Notes: a model not told the origin generated them from the letters alone. Positions 8,168-16,149 are shown, counted from the first letter of the stretch. The stretch: 64,000 bases of DNA from SVTX01 sp045658225 (GCA_045658225.1 JAZOUO010000009.1:1-64000), one strand, 5' to 3'. Numbers and translations are program-made.

Positions 8168-9379
8168 TTATTCTCCTTTTTGTGTTTTTTCAACTGTAGC
8201 AGACACCTCGCCGTCCGCAAAGGCTACCGTGATACTATCCCCCTTGGTCAGCTTCTCTGCTCTGGTTATGACTGCCCCGTCCTTCTGTACAACGGCATAT
8301 CCGCGCGACATCAAGGCAAGCGGATTTGATGCGTCGAGACGTGCAACAATAACGCTCAATTTGTTTTTGAATTTTATAAGCACTCCTTGGCCCAAGCTCT
8401 CAAGTCTTTCGCTGAGTCTCGCGACGTGCATCATCTTCTGGTTTAACACGTGCTCGGGGGATTTGGCCTCAATTTTCTTTTCAAGAAGCGAGGTCCGAGT
8501 CTTGAGCAAAGACAGCTTTCTTGATATTTTCACATCACACAGTCCGCGAAGCTGTTTTACCTTCTGAAAAATCCCAAGCATATCGGGAAAGGCTATCTCT
8601 GCCGCCGCGCTTGGCGTTGGCGCGCGAAGATCGGCTACGAAATCACAGATGGTGAAGTCCGTCTCGTGACCCACGGCCGAGATGACGGGAATTTGCGAAT
8701 CATATATAATTCTTGCCAGATTTTCGTCGTTAAAAGCCCACAAATCCTCAATAGAGCCGCCGCCGCGACCGATTATTATGACATCAACGGGGCTTTTTTC
8801 ATTGAAGTACCTGATACCTCCACAAAGGCTTCTTGCGGCTGTATCTCCCTGTACCTGCGCGGGATAAATTACTATCTCCGCACTTGGACAACGTCTGCCC
8901 GAGACGTTGAGTATGTCGTGTATAGCAGCACCCGATGCAGACGTGATAACTCCCACCCTCTTGGGCATTTGAGGTATCTGTTTTTTATGTGCCTGATCGA
9001 AAAGCCCCTCCGCGCCGAGTCTCACTTTAAGCTGCTCAAACGCGCGGGCTAGCGCGCCAATACCGTCGGGCTGCATATCGTCGGCGTATATCTGATATTC
9101 TCCGCGCGGCGCATAGCTTGAAATTTTTCCGTGGATCAACACCTTCATGCCGTCCTCGGGCACAAATCTCAACTTCTGTGCGCTTGATCGAAACATTACA
9201 CACTTGATTATGCTTCCCTCGTCCTTGAGAGAAAAATACAGATGGCCTGTTGCGTAATGGCTCTTGAAATTTGATATTTCGCCCATTACCCAAACGTTGT
9301 TTATTACCTCGGAGGACTCAAGGAGCATTTTTATATATTCATTTATCTGGGATACGCTGAACGCGCTACGTCCACTCAT
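8168..9379 (-). CDS. xseA: Exodeoxyribonuclease VII large subunit
   Basis: A 403-residue XseA protein. An N-terminal OB fold (FSVSQINEYIKMLLESSEVINNVWVMGEISNFK) binds single-stranded DNA, the central catalytic domain contains GVITSASGAAIHDIL and IIGRGGGSIEDLWAFNDE, and a long coiled-coil C-terminal region (about 260-350) carries XseB. The enzyme degrades single-stranded DNA from either end to oligonucleotides in repair. A clear AAAGGAGGC site precedes the ATG. It lies downstream of the TsaD-like gene and upstream of xseB. Confidence 0.96.
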   Translation of the reverse strand: MSGRSAFSVSQINEYIKMLLESSEVINNVWVMGEISNFKSHYATGHLYFSLKDEGSIIKCVMFRSSAQKLRFVPEDGMKVLIHGKISSYAPRGEYQIYADDMQPDGIGALARAFEQLKVRLGAEGLFDQAHKKQIPQMPKRVGVITSASGAAIHDILNVSGRRCPSAEIVIYPAQVQGDTAARSLCGGIRYFNEKSPVDVIIIGRGGGSIEDLWAFNDENLARIIYDSQIPVISAVGHETDFTICDFVADLRAPTPSAAAEIAFPDMLGIFQKVKQLRGLCDVKISRKLSLLKTRTSLLEKKIEAKSPEHVLNQKMMHVARLSERLESLGQGVLIKFKNKLSVIVARLDASNPLALMSRGYAVVQKDGAVITRAEKLTKGDSITVAFADGEVSATVEKTQKGE

Positions 9380-9400
9380 AAGAGCCTCCTTTCCATGTAC

Positions 9401-10381
9401 TTATTCTATGTGTCTCTTTCTGCACAAAAGCGAGATTCCCGCGGCATTATCCGAGGAAAACTCGGGCTGTGCGAAATATGTTTTTGTGTTTTGAGAGAGC
9501 ATTTTCTTTATTCTGGAGTTGCTCATAACCCCGCCCGCGTAAAGCACGGGAATGTTGGGATAAAGAGCTCGTAAATTTTCCGTCATTTTAAGGAGTGTTT
9601 TGCCTATAAAATCAAAAACAAACTCACAGACCTCGCCCTTATTCTGTCCTTGCGTGTATAGTGCCGACGCCTGATTTTCAAGCCCCGAAAGGTTGCAGAA
9701 AAGTCCGTCAACACAGACCTTTATATGCTTGTTATACGACGCACCCTCGCCGCACATACGCTCCATTTCTTTGCCGCATGGAAAATTAAGTCCCATCATA
9801 ACGCCCGTACGGTCAATAGCCTGACCTGCGTTTATGTCACGAGTACCGCCTATCTGCTCTATGGATATTTCGCTATCATTTAAGGTCACCAGCAAAAGCT
9901 CGGTCGTGCCGCCCGATACGTGAAACGCCGCAAATCTGCCGCCGCAGTCTGCCGCCTGCGCGACAATCTGTTTTTCCGCACCCGACGAATACATTGCCGC
10001 CGCAATATGTCCTGCCTGATGCGAGAATTTGTAGATCGGACACCCTATTGGCGCGCGTAAAGAATACGCCGCCGACTGACCCGCCAGAAAGCAAGGCATA
10101 TACGAGCCCTCGCAGTCACGTGGATACGCTGAATATCCGATAGCGCATATCTCGCTCTGCGGATAACTGTTATTTATAACGTCGGATAACTTGTCCATAA
10201 GCTCGGGGAGATTTTTTGTGTGCAAAAAGAGCGCATCGCTCTGTCTCAACCCCCTCTCGCCGTTCTCAACGGAAAGTAATTTTTTGATGTTCGCAACGAC
10301 CTCTCCCTCATACGTGCAGAGCGCGAGCGAGGTAGTATAGTTGCTCGTGTCTATGCCGACGAAAAGCTTTTGTACACTCAT
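9401..10381 (-). CDS. TsaD/Kae1-like ASKHA-fold protein (M22 family paralogue)
   Basis: This 326-residue protein begins FVGIDTSNYTTSLAL, the phosphate-1 loop of the ASKHA fold used by TsaD/Kae1, and has the metal-binding pair in KFSHQAGHIAAAMY (H-x3-H), the phosphate-2 region HVSGGTTELLLV, DINAGQAIDRTGVMMGL and a terminal AGGVMSNSRIKK. True TsaD makes the N6-threonylcarbamoyl modification of tRNA. This protein lies in the nusB-xseA cluster, not next to tsaE/tsaB, and some blocks diverge (SHQAGH where TsaD has HLEGH), so it is probably the Firmicutes paralogue rather than the tRNA enzyme itself. The ATG at 10379-10381 overlaps the nusB end by a base or two, implying translational coupling. Confidence 0.8.
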   Translation of the reverse strand: MSVQKLFVGIDTSNYTTSLALCTYEGEVVANIKKLLSVENGERGLRQSDALFLHTKNLPELMDKLSDVINNSYPQSEICAIGYSAYPRDCEGSYMPCFLAGQSAAYSLRAPIGCPIYKFSHQAGHIAAAMYSSGAEKQIVAQAADCGGRFAAFHVSGGTTELLLVTLNDSEISIEQIGGTRDINAGQAIDRTGVMMGLNFPCGKEMERMCGEGASYNKHIKVCVDGLFCNLSGLENQASALYTQGQNKGEVCEFVFDFIGKTLLKMTENLRALYPNIPVLYAGGVMSNSRIKKMLSQNTKTYFAQPEFSSDNAAGISLLCRKRHIE

Positions 10382-10382
10382 T

Positions 10383-10835
10383 TTACTCTGCGTCGGGTGC
10401 TGCGAGCGAAATAAGCGCATCCTTGCCCTTTGCCTCAACATCTCTTACTATACTTGCAAGCACGCCGTTTACAAATGCGCGCGCCTTATCTTCGCCATAT
10501 TTCTTGGCAATATCTACCGCTTCGCTGACAGATACGTTTGCAGGAATGTCCGCGTAAAGTATCTCATAAACAGACAAACGAATAACGGTTCTTGATACCT
10601 TGGAAAGTCTGTCGGCTCTCCAACCCTTTGCATACTTGCTGATTATAGCGTCAAGCTCGGCACTCTTTTCACAGATGCCGAAGAATACGCTCTTTATATA
10701 CTCGTCCTCGGGAATATGTCTATCCTCAAGCGCCGAGTTGTATATCATCTCGGGCGACTCCCCAGTCTTAAATTCAGTCTCAAACAAAAGCGCAAACAGA
10801 GTTCTTCTCGCTTCTTTTCTTGAAATCTCAGGCAT
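10383..10835 (-). CDS. nusB: Transcription antitermination factor NusB
   Basis: A 150-residue all-helical NusB protein: the N-terminal block RKEARRTLFALLFETEF and the C-terminal block RTVIRLSVYEILYADIPANVSVSEAVDIAKKYGEDKARAFVNGVL are diagnostic. NusB with NusE (S10) binds boxA RNA to start antitermination on rRNA operons. It is the first gene of the run nusB, TsaD-like, xseA, xseB, ispA, DUF212, tlyA, nadK, argR, driven by the consensus promoter at 10898-10926. Confidence 0.96.
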   Translation of the reverse strand: MPEISRKEARRTLFALLFETEFKTGESPEMIYNSALEDRHIPEDEYIKSVFFGICEKSAELDAIISKYAKGWRADRLSKVSRTVIRLSVYEILYADIPANVSVSEAVDIAKKYGEDKARAFVNGVLASIVRDVEAKGKDALISLAAPDAE

Positions 10836-10867
10836 TTTTATGTCTCCTTATGTAAAAAATTACGATT

Positions 10868-10926
10868 ATTGCCTTTCGGCAATACCTACCTATTTTAATT
10901 ATATATCATTTATTTTATAATGTCAA
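10868..10926 (-). promoter_or_regulatory. Consensus sigma-A promoter and leader hairpin of the nusB operon
   Basis: Minus-strand TTGACA (10921-10926), 17-nt spacer, TATAAT (10898-10903), a perfect consensus promoter. Just inside the transcript is a 6-bp hairpin with a GAAA tetraloop (ATTGCC/GGCAAT, 10868-10883), about 30 nt before the nusB start. It has no U-run, so it is a leader structure rather than a terminator. Confidence 0.88.
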
Positions 10927-10989
10927 TAAACTTTGCATATTTTTGTGAATTTTTATACATTTATTTTAACAAAAAATATAAAATGCTTA

Positions 10990-11018
10990 TTGAAAAAAAT
11001 GTCTATGTGTGTTAAAAT
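10990..11018 (+). promoter_or_regulatory. Sigma-A promoter of the plus-strand pair at 11064-12392
   Basis: TTGAAA (10990-10995), 17-nt spacer, TAAAAT (11013-11018), about 45 bases ahead of the start at 11064 and back to back with the nusB promoter. The remaining intergenic sequence is AT-rich without other clear signals. Confidence 0.75.
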
Positions 11019-11063
11019 AAAATGAGGGTGTGTTTGCCCTACTAAATGTGAAAGGTAATATCC

Positions 11064-11537
11064 ATGCTTAAAAGAATTATAAATCTCGGAGCAGTTTACT
11101 ATACCGTAATAAGCGGAATCTTTTTATTGTTTGCACAGTTATTTGGCGATAAAAACACGGGTCTTGACCCTGCCAAATTTTTGTTTTTGCTTCTGTTCGC
11201 CTTTATTATGTCAACAGGCACGGCGATAAAAGAAAGCGATATAATGGGTAAGATCGCAAGACTGTGTTGCCACGCTGTGTGCTACATAGGCGGATTTTTC
11301 TTCTGTATCATACTCCCATATCACAAGGGATTTTCATTTGCGGTCATTTCAACGGTTATATTCGCGGCACTATACGCAACAGCTTGCTTTATCAAATCAT
11401 TTATTACCAACCGCAAAAGCGAGAAAAAAGTTTCCGCAAAAGCAACAAACACATCAAAAACCAAAAACGGTAAACCATCAAAAAAACAGTCTCAAGCGCA
11501 GACTGAGTACAAAAGTCTTTTCTCAGATGACAAATAA
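11064..11537 (+). CDS. Small four-helix membrane protein, function unknown
   Basis: I do not recognise a named family with confidence. The 157-residue protein has four hydrophobic segments (about 8-25, 36-53, 67-86 and 90-112) followed by a strongly basic, Lys/Thr/Ser-rich cytoplasmic tail (113-150: NRKSEKKVSAKATNTSKTK and more). The layout resembles DUF3021-type four-helix proteins but I see no decisive motif. A GAAAGG site precedes the ATG. It is co-oriented with the exported SGNH-like gene 12 bp downstream, behind a shared promoter and ahead of a shared terminator, so the two form a two-gene operon. Confidence 0.7.
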   Translation: MLKRIINLGAVYYTVISGIFLLFAQLFGDKNTGLDPAKFLFLLLFAFIMSTGTAIKESDIMGKIARLCCHAVCYIGGFFFCIILPYHKGFSFAVISTVIFAALYATACFIKSFITNRKSEKKVSAKATNTSKTKNGKPSKKQSQAQTEYKSLFSDDK

Positions 11538-11549
11538 GATTAAAATAAA

Positions 11550-12392
11550 ATGAAAAAAATAACAAGGATAATTGTAATTTCTCTGCTCGCCGCCCTAGGT
11601 CTTGCAATAGTTGCCGCGACATCTCTCGCCGCCCTTATCCAGAAAGACAAGGACTTTGATATTTCAAGCAGCGAAGCAACTCTGAGCCCCACCCCCGATT
11701 ACGGTCAAAATTATCTCAATAATCTAATATTTCTCGGCGATTTTACAAGTCAAAATATGGTGAGTAGCGGCGTTTTGGAAAACGGAGTTGACTCAAATCA
11801 GGTATGGACGGGCAAAAACGGCACTCTAAGTCTCGACTACAACATAGATAAAGCGACAATAATTCTCCCCGAAACCGACGAGGAGATGCTTCTCACACAA
11901 GCGCTCAAAACAAAAAAGCCAAGGTATCTTGTGATAACCCTGGGGCTTGAAAACGGAGTTCCCTATTGCGACAAGCAAGCCTTTTGTGAGTATTACCGAA
12001 AGCTTATTGATAAAGTAAAAGAAAGTTCGCCGAGCACTAAAATAATAATTCAGTCTATACTGCCCGTGACGGCAAAATTTCAACGTAAAAACAGTGAAAT
12101 AACCAATGAAAAAATAGATACCTGCAACAAGTGGCTTTGTGAGCTCGCCGAGGAGATGAATATAAGATTTCTTAACACCGCCGAGTGTCTTAAAGACTCG
12201 TCCGGCAACCTGCCAAAAAAACACGCAAGCGAGGATGGTAGCTCGCCAAACACCGAGGGCTACAAAATAATGCTTGAATACATAAGAACCCACGGATACA
12301 AGGATTATCCGATGGTTGACAAGCACACAGAGTCTCCCACACAAGTCCCCACACAAGTCCCCACAGAAGCACCTACAGAGTCAGGAACTTAA
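11550..12392 (+). CDS. Exported SGNH/GDSL-hydrolase-like protein with degenerate active site
   Basis: A 280-residue protein with an N-terminal signal anchor (about 7-29), an SGNH-like domain (about 55-250) and a Thr/Pro/Glu-rich C-terminal tail (260-280, PTQVPTQVPTEAPTE). Fold landmarks of the clostridial SGNH family are clear: QVWTGKNGTLSLD, TIILPETDEEM, RYLVITLGLENGV, TKIIIQSILPV and NTEGYKIMLEYIRTHGY. The catalytic positions are changed: block I, normally GDS, is GDF (63-65); block III, normally GxN, is GLEN (132-135); block V, normally DGxHxN, is DGSSPN (229-234), losing the histidine. It is therefore likely a non-catalytic carbohydrate or wall-binding relative. The second gene of its operon, it ends in a strong terminator. 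Confidence 0.82.
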   Translation: MKKITRIIVISLLAALGLAIVAATSLAALIQKDKDFDISSSEATLSPTPDYGQNYLNNLIFLGDFTSQNMVSSGVLENGVDSNQVWTGKNGTLSLDYNIDKATIILPETDEEMLLTQALKTKKPRYLVITLGLENGVPYCDKQAFCEYYRKLIDKVKESSPSTKIIIQSILPVTAKFQRKNSEITNEKIDTCNKWLCELAEEMNIRFLNTAECLKDSSGNLPKKHASEDGSSPNTEGYKIMLEYIRTHGYKDYPMVDKHTESPTQVPTQVPTEAPTESGT

Positions 12393-12406
12393 ACAATCAA
12401 ATACAA

Positions 12407-12440
12407 ATCGGAGGATGCCGAAGCATCCTCCGATTTTTTT
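12407..12440 (+). terminator. Strong bidirectional terminator
   Basis: A perfect 12-bp stem ATCGGAGGATGC/GCATCCTCCGAT with a CGAA loop followed by seven T on the plus strand. It ends the plus-strand operon and faces the convergent secreted-protein gene, whose own transcript reads through the same stem into TTTGTATTTG. Confidence 0.93.
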
Positions 12441-12461
12441 ATTGGTTAAACTAATCAGAAA

Positions 12462-14978
12462 TTAGTCCTTTTTCTTAAAGCAAACTACGCCTGCAAGGCT
12501 AACTGTTGCGATAACAGCAAATGCCGAAAGTCCGATAACGGAACCGCATCCCTTCTTTTCTTCCTTGCCACCGTTGTCGTCGCCACCCTCGCTGGGAGTG
12601 TTGGTTGTGGGAGCCTGAGTTGTGATAGTTCTCTTCTCACCGCAAACATTACAATCTGCGTCTGTATCGCTGTCGTATGTATGAGTTGTCACAGGTGTTT
12701 CTGTCTGCTCAACAGTTACAGTACCACATACTGTACACTTTTCACCAGCTGTAAGACCTGTATCCTTACATGTAGCCTCTACTGCGGGGATCTCCTCGGG
12801 AGTATGACCCTTGGCAGAGATCAAATTCTGAGCAACAAGTGTAGTATCACATACTGTACACTTCTTACCCTCGGTTCTACCTGCATCGGTACAAGTTGCC
12901 TCTACTGCGGGCAATACTTCTTCCTTGTGTCCGGGAGCTTCAACAACTTTGGTGATCTTAACAAACTGGCACTTCTTACAAACTTCAATCTCCGAGCCGT
13001 TAGTTGTACATGTTGCCGCTTTATCTACCTTCCATTCGGTGTTTTCGTGAGCGCAACCGAATCCGCATCCCTTAACGGTACATTCACCGTTTTCGTTAAG
13101 TTCGTGGGGTACCGCAGCCTCGCTGTAATCACATCCCTTTGTACTACAAACTATCCAGTGCTCTGTTTCGTTGTTTGCATATACCTTAGTGTGGCCGGTA
13201 GCTTTAATAACATCAGATGAGTTTGTACCGCAAATAATGCATGCCTCGCCTGCTTCTCTACCATTCTCTGTACATGTGGGAGCTATGTATTCTGAAGGCT
13301 CCATCTTGTGACCGGGAGCCTGAACTCTCTGGGGAGCCTTACCATTGATGTACTGATTACAAACAGCACACTGTTCGGTTTCTCTCCAACCGGGAGTGAC
13401 GCATCCTACAGGAACCGCGGGAGTTATTATTTTATCACCCTCGTGTCCACAGGGCTCATAATTGTTGACATAGTTCTCTGCATACTCATTTGCAGCGTCT
13501 TGAGTGCGGAAGTATGCCATATAGCAAAGATCAAAGTGATTGGTTTCGGGGTCGCTAAGCATATATTCGGTATACTTAGCATCTATTCTGAAGAAGTTGA
13601 TTCTGCCACTCCAATCTTCAAACAGAGAGAAGTCTATAACGAAGAGCTGATATGTGTTTCCATCAAAATCTTCAAACTCTTCAGACGGATACACATCCGG
13701 TATTCTACAGTTCATGCTAGGGCTAAGCTGTTGATTTGCGCCGTAGTATATGCAATCAAACATATGGGCGTCCGCACCCTGACATTCGTAGTCATTATCT
13801 TCGGTACGTTCACAGTTACAGAAGTTTCTGAGAAGAACAGCTACATAAGGATATTCGGTAGCGTTATACGAGATAGCGTTATCGGGTGCTATTGTGAAAT
13901 ATGCAGCAATACCCTCCTTCTCAGGGTAAATCACGAAGGAACCGTCATAATTATTAGGTACACAGGTTCCGTTGGATACCTGAAGGTCACCGGTCTTTTT
14001 AAACTCGCCCTTTTCGTTCTTTGCATCAAAATAAAGAACGGGGTCCTTGGGATCAAACTCAGATGTATCGATAATGTCACCAATGGGTTCTACGTTGTTG
14101 ACCTGCTCTGCCTTGTCACTACCTGTGGGCTTTTCACCGTTGAATTCCGTGATAGTCACAGTTGTTGTGACGTCGGATGTTTCGTTGAACAAACCAAAGC
14201 CTATGTATGCAAAGCCTTCAGTAAATCTTTGGTGGAGATATTCATTAAGAACGTCAGCGGGAGTTACCAGGACGTCCTGAATATAAAGGCTGTAGTAGTC
14301 AGCGGCTTTATCGTACTCAAGCCTCATGGTAAGAGTATATGTGCCATCCGCATCGGGATCCATAGACCCCGGATTAGGCGCAACGCCCCCAGCACCAGTG
14401 TTGTCAGCCATAAGGCTCCATGTACAGGGATTACCCTCTGATCCGTGTTGAAGCATTTCATTTGTCCAGTCATAGAACACCTGGTCGGAAATAAAGTTCT
14501 GGATAACGGCAACTCTGTTAAGACATGCAAAGCCCTGTCCGTAATTACCCGAGTTATCGCCCTGCGCAGGGTTGATCTGGTCCCAAATATAGAAGCTGAA
14601 CCATCTATCAGTACCTGGTACGGCTTCGAATCCAGTCACCTTGACTGTCATGGAGATACCCTCTTTGAGGTTCTGCATTTCTTTGGTTGTAGTCTGGATA
14701 CGAGGAGTGCTCAACGTTTTAGTTGAAAACTCGCCGCTTATTTTGAAGCCGTCATCGGTATATTCGTAGCCGGCAACGTTAGTTGTAGATTTGGTAGGAT
14801 CACTAAAATCATAGATATAGTTACCATCATCATCCTGGTATGTTTTGGGGTCCTGGAAAACTGCCCAGTCACCACCGTCCTTGGTCTCCTCAGCTGCCGC
14901 CGCGGGAACGATGGCAAGAGTAGCAAGGATAGAGAGAATCATTACAGTTGCAAGAACTGTAGCAATAATCTTTTTCAT
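12462..14978 (-). CDS. Large secreted, membrane-anchored protein with CxxC/GH repeats
   Basis: This 838-residue protein has a signal peptide (1-29, ending AAAAEE), two beta-rich regions without recognised catalytic motifs (about 35-290 and 310-520, possibly lectin/laminin-G-like), then five or more zinc-ribbon-like repeats of 40-45 residues (about 530-780). Each repeat has the pattern ATC-T-x-x-G...C-x-x-C...GH, for example ATCTDAGRTEGKKCTVCDT. A Thr/Ser/Gly-rich linker leads to a C-terminal tail GCGS (810-813), a hydrophobic helix and FKKKD. Such repeats and tails are common in surface proteins of gut Ruminococcaceae. It has its own strong promoter and an AAAAGGAGA site. Likely a surface adhesin or glycan-binding protein; no enzyme function is visible. 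Confidence 0.8.
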   Translation of the reverse strand: MKKIIATVLATVMILSILATLAIVPAAAAEETKDGGDWAVFQDPKTYQDDDGNYIYDFSDPTKSTTNVAGYEYTDDGFKISGEFSTKTLSTPRIQTTTKEMQNLKEGISMTVKVTGFEAVPGTDRWFSFYIWDQINPAQGDNSGNYGQGFACLNRVAVIQNFISDQVFYDWTNEMLQHGSEGNPCTWSLMADNTGAGGVAPNPGSMDPDADGTYTLTMRLEYDKAADYYSLYIQDVLVTPADVLNEYLHQRFTEGFAYIGFGLFNETSDVTTTVTITEFNGEKPTGSDKAEQVNNVEPIGDIIDTSEFDPKDPVLYFDAKNEKGEFKKTGDLQVSNGTCVPNNYDGSFVIYPEKEGIAAYFTIAPDNAISYNATEYPYVAVLLRNFCNCERTEDNDYECQGADAHMFDCIYYGANQQLSPSMNCRIPDVYPSEEFEDFDGNTYQLFVIDFSLFEDWSGRINFFRIDAKYTEYMLSDPETNHFDLCYMAYFRTQDAANEYAENYVNNYEPCGHEGDKIITPAVPVGCVTPGWRETEQCAVCNQYINGKAPQRVQAPGHKMEPSEYIAPTCTENGREAGEACIICGTNSSDVIKATGHTKVYANNETEHWIVCSTKGCDYSEAAVPHELNENGECTVKGCGFGCAHENTEWKVDKAATCTTNGSEIEVCKKCQFVKITKVVEAPGHKEEVLPAVEATCTDAGRTEGKKCTVCDTTLVAQNLISAKGHTPEEIPAVEATCKDTGLTAGEKCTVCGTVTVEQTETPVTTHTYDSDTDADCNVCGEKRTITTQAPTTNTPSEGGDDNGGKEEKKGCGSVIGLSAFAVIATVSLAGVVCFKKKD

Positions 14979-15038
14979 TTTCTTTTTCTCCTTTTAGAAT
15001 TTTTTTGTGCGGAGTGTGCAAACTCCACTCTTAATGTA

Positions 15039-15067
15039 ATTATAGCATAATACAAAAAAAATGTAAA
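15039..15067 (-). promoter_or_regulatory. Sigma-A promoter of the secreted-protein gene
   Basis: Minus-strand TTTACA (15062-15067), 17-nt spacer, TATAAT (15039-15044). The leader of roughly 55 nt carries a small GGAGT/ACTCC hairpin before the ribosome site. Confidence 0.82.
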
Positions 15068-15079
15068 CTATCAAAAAGA

Positions 15080-15164
15080 CCAAATTTGACAAGTATAAAT
15101 TGTGGATATTTACCTTTCCGAGTCGTATATTGCTCGCGTTTTCCCACAATTCTGTCAAATTTGG
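15080..15164 (-). terminator. Long interrupted inverted repeat after the radical SAM gene
   Basis: CCAAATTTGACA (15080-15091) with AATTGTGG (15098-15105) is mirrored by CCACAATT (15144-15151) with TGTCAAATTTGG (15153-15164): 12 bp plus 8 bp of perfect pairing around a 38-nt loop. On the minus strand it is followed by TCTTTTTG, so it can end the transcript of the gene at 15181-16149. It also sits directly upstream of the secreted-protein promoter, so an operator role is possible. Confidence 0.6.
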
Positions 15165-15180
15165 CCTTTAACTGATTTTT

Positions 15181-16149
15181 CTAATATTTATTCTTTCCCT
15201 GCCACAGATCTTCAGCAAACATTTTTTTGTCTATGTCGTTTATAACCACGGTCTTTTTTCTGCTCCAATCGGGTGCGAGGAGATGGGACTGCATACCGTC
15301 TCCTGTAAGTCTGCCGACCACGGTATTCTCAGGCAGATAGGTCAAGGATTTTGCGACCACATCCACATAAGCCTCCATACTCATAGGCTTATATTCTCCC
15401 GAAAGATACATGTCCGCAAGGCGGGTATTCTTGAGCACGTGAAGCAGATGGAATTTTATCTGGTCGGGCTCAAGCGCGGCAACTGCCTTGACAGATTTAA
15501 GCATATCTTCCTCATTTTCTTCAGGCAGACCGAAAACAAGGTGAACACAAATATTGATTTTGTCCGACGCGGCGCGAAGCTTATTATAGCCGCATATAAA
15601 ATCCTCGTAGGTATGTCCTCTGTTTATGAGCATCGCCGTTTTGTCGTGTATTGTTTGCAAACCTAGCTCGACGGTGAGAACTGTCCTCTCGGCAAGAGAG
15701 CAAAGATATTCCACAACATCATCCTCTAGGCAATCCGCACGGGTGGCGATGTTAAGTCCAACAACACCGTCAATGCTCATCACCGGCTCAATTTTTTCTT
15801 TTATTTTATCAAGCGGCGCGTAGGTGTTGGTGTGCGCCTGAAAATAAGGTATATACTTGTCAGTTTTCCATTTTGATGAAAGCTGATTTTTTGTAGTTTC
15901 AAATTGCTCTGTCACGGGAATATCCGCCGTCTGCGCGAAATCTCCGCTTCCCCTCTGCGAGCAATATATACATCCACCAACAGAGCATTTACCGTCGATA
16001 TTCGGGCAGGTAAATCCCGCGTCTATCGGTATCTTCATACACTTGCCGCCAAACGTGCGCTTGAGCCAATAATCGTAGGTATAATAACGCTTATTGGTAT
16101 CGCTGTTTTTGTAGGGATTTGTGGCGGATTGAGTGAGCTTGTTCTTCAT
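15181..16149 (-). CDS. ytqA: TIGR01212-family radical SAM protein (YtqA/YhcC-like, MnmL)
   Basis: The 322-residue protein has the family N-terminus RYYTYDYWLKRTFGGKCMKIPIDAGFTCPN (spread over residues 21-50) and the Fe-S motif GGCIYCSQRGSG, where the cysteines and the upstream CPN and KC residues bind a [4Fe-4S] cluster. AHTNTYAPLDKIKEKIEP and VELGLQTIHDKTAMLINRGH are further hallmarks. In Bacillus subtilis YtqA (MnmL) works with YtqB (MnmM) in 5-methylaminomethyl-uridine synthesis at the tRNA wobble position; no ytqB-like gene is adjacent here. A GGAGAC site precedes the ATG. Length is normal. Confidence 0.92.
   Translation of the reverse strand: MKNKLTQSATNPYKNSDTNKRYYTYDYWLKRTFGGKCMKIPIDAGFTCPNIDGKCSVGGCIYCSQRGSGDFAQTADIPVTEQFETTKNQLSSKWKTDKYIPYFQAHTNTYAPLDKIKEKIEPVMSIDGVVGLNIATRADCLEDDVVEYLCSLAERTVLTVELGLQTIHDKTAMLINRGHTYEDFICGYNKLRAASDKINICVHLVFGLPEENEEDMLKSVKAVAALEPDQIKFHLLHVLKNTRLADMYLSGEYKPMSMEAYVDVVAKSLTYLPENTVVGRLTGDGMQSHLLAPDWSRKKTVVINDIDKKMFAEDLWQGKNKY

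Noticed and set aside
13308..14441. A 377-codon plus-strand frame
   Set aside because: Antisense to the secreted CxxC-repeat protein; no motif, promoter or ribosome site.
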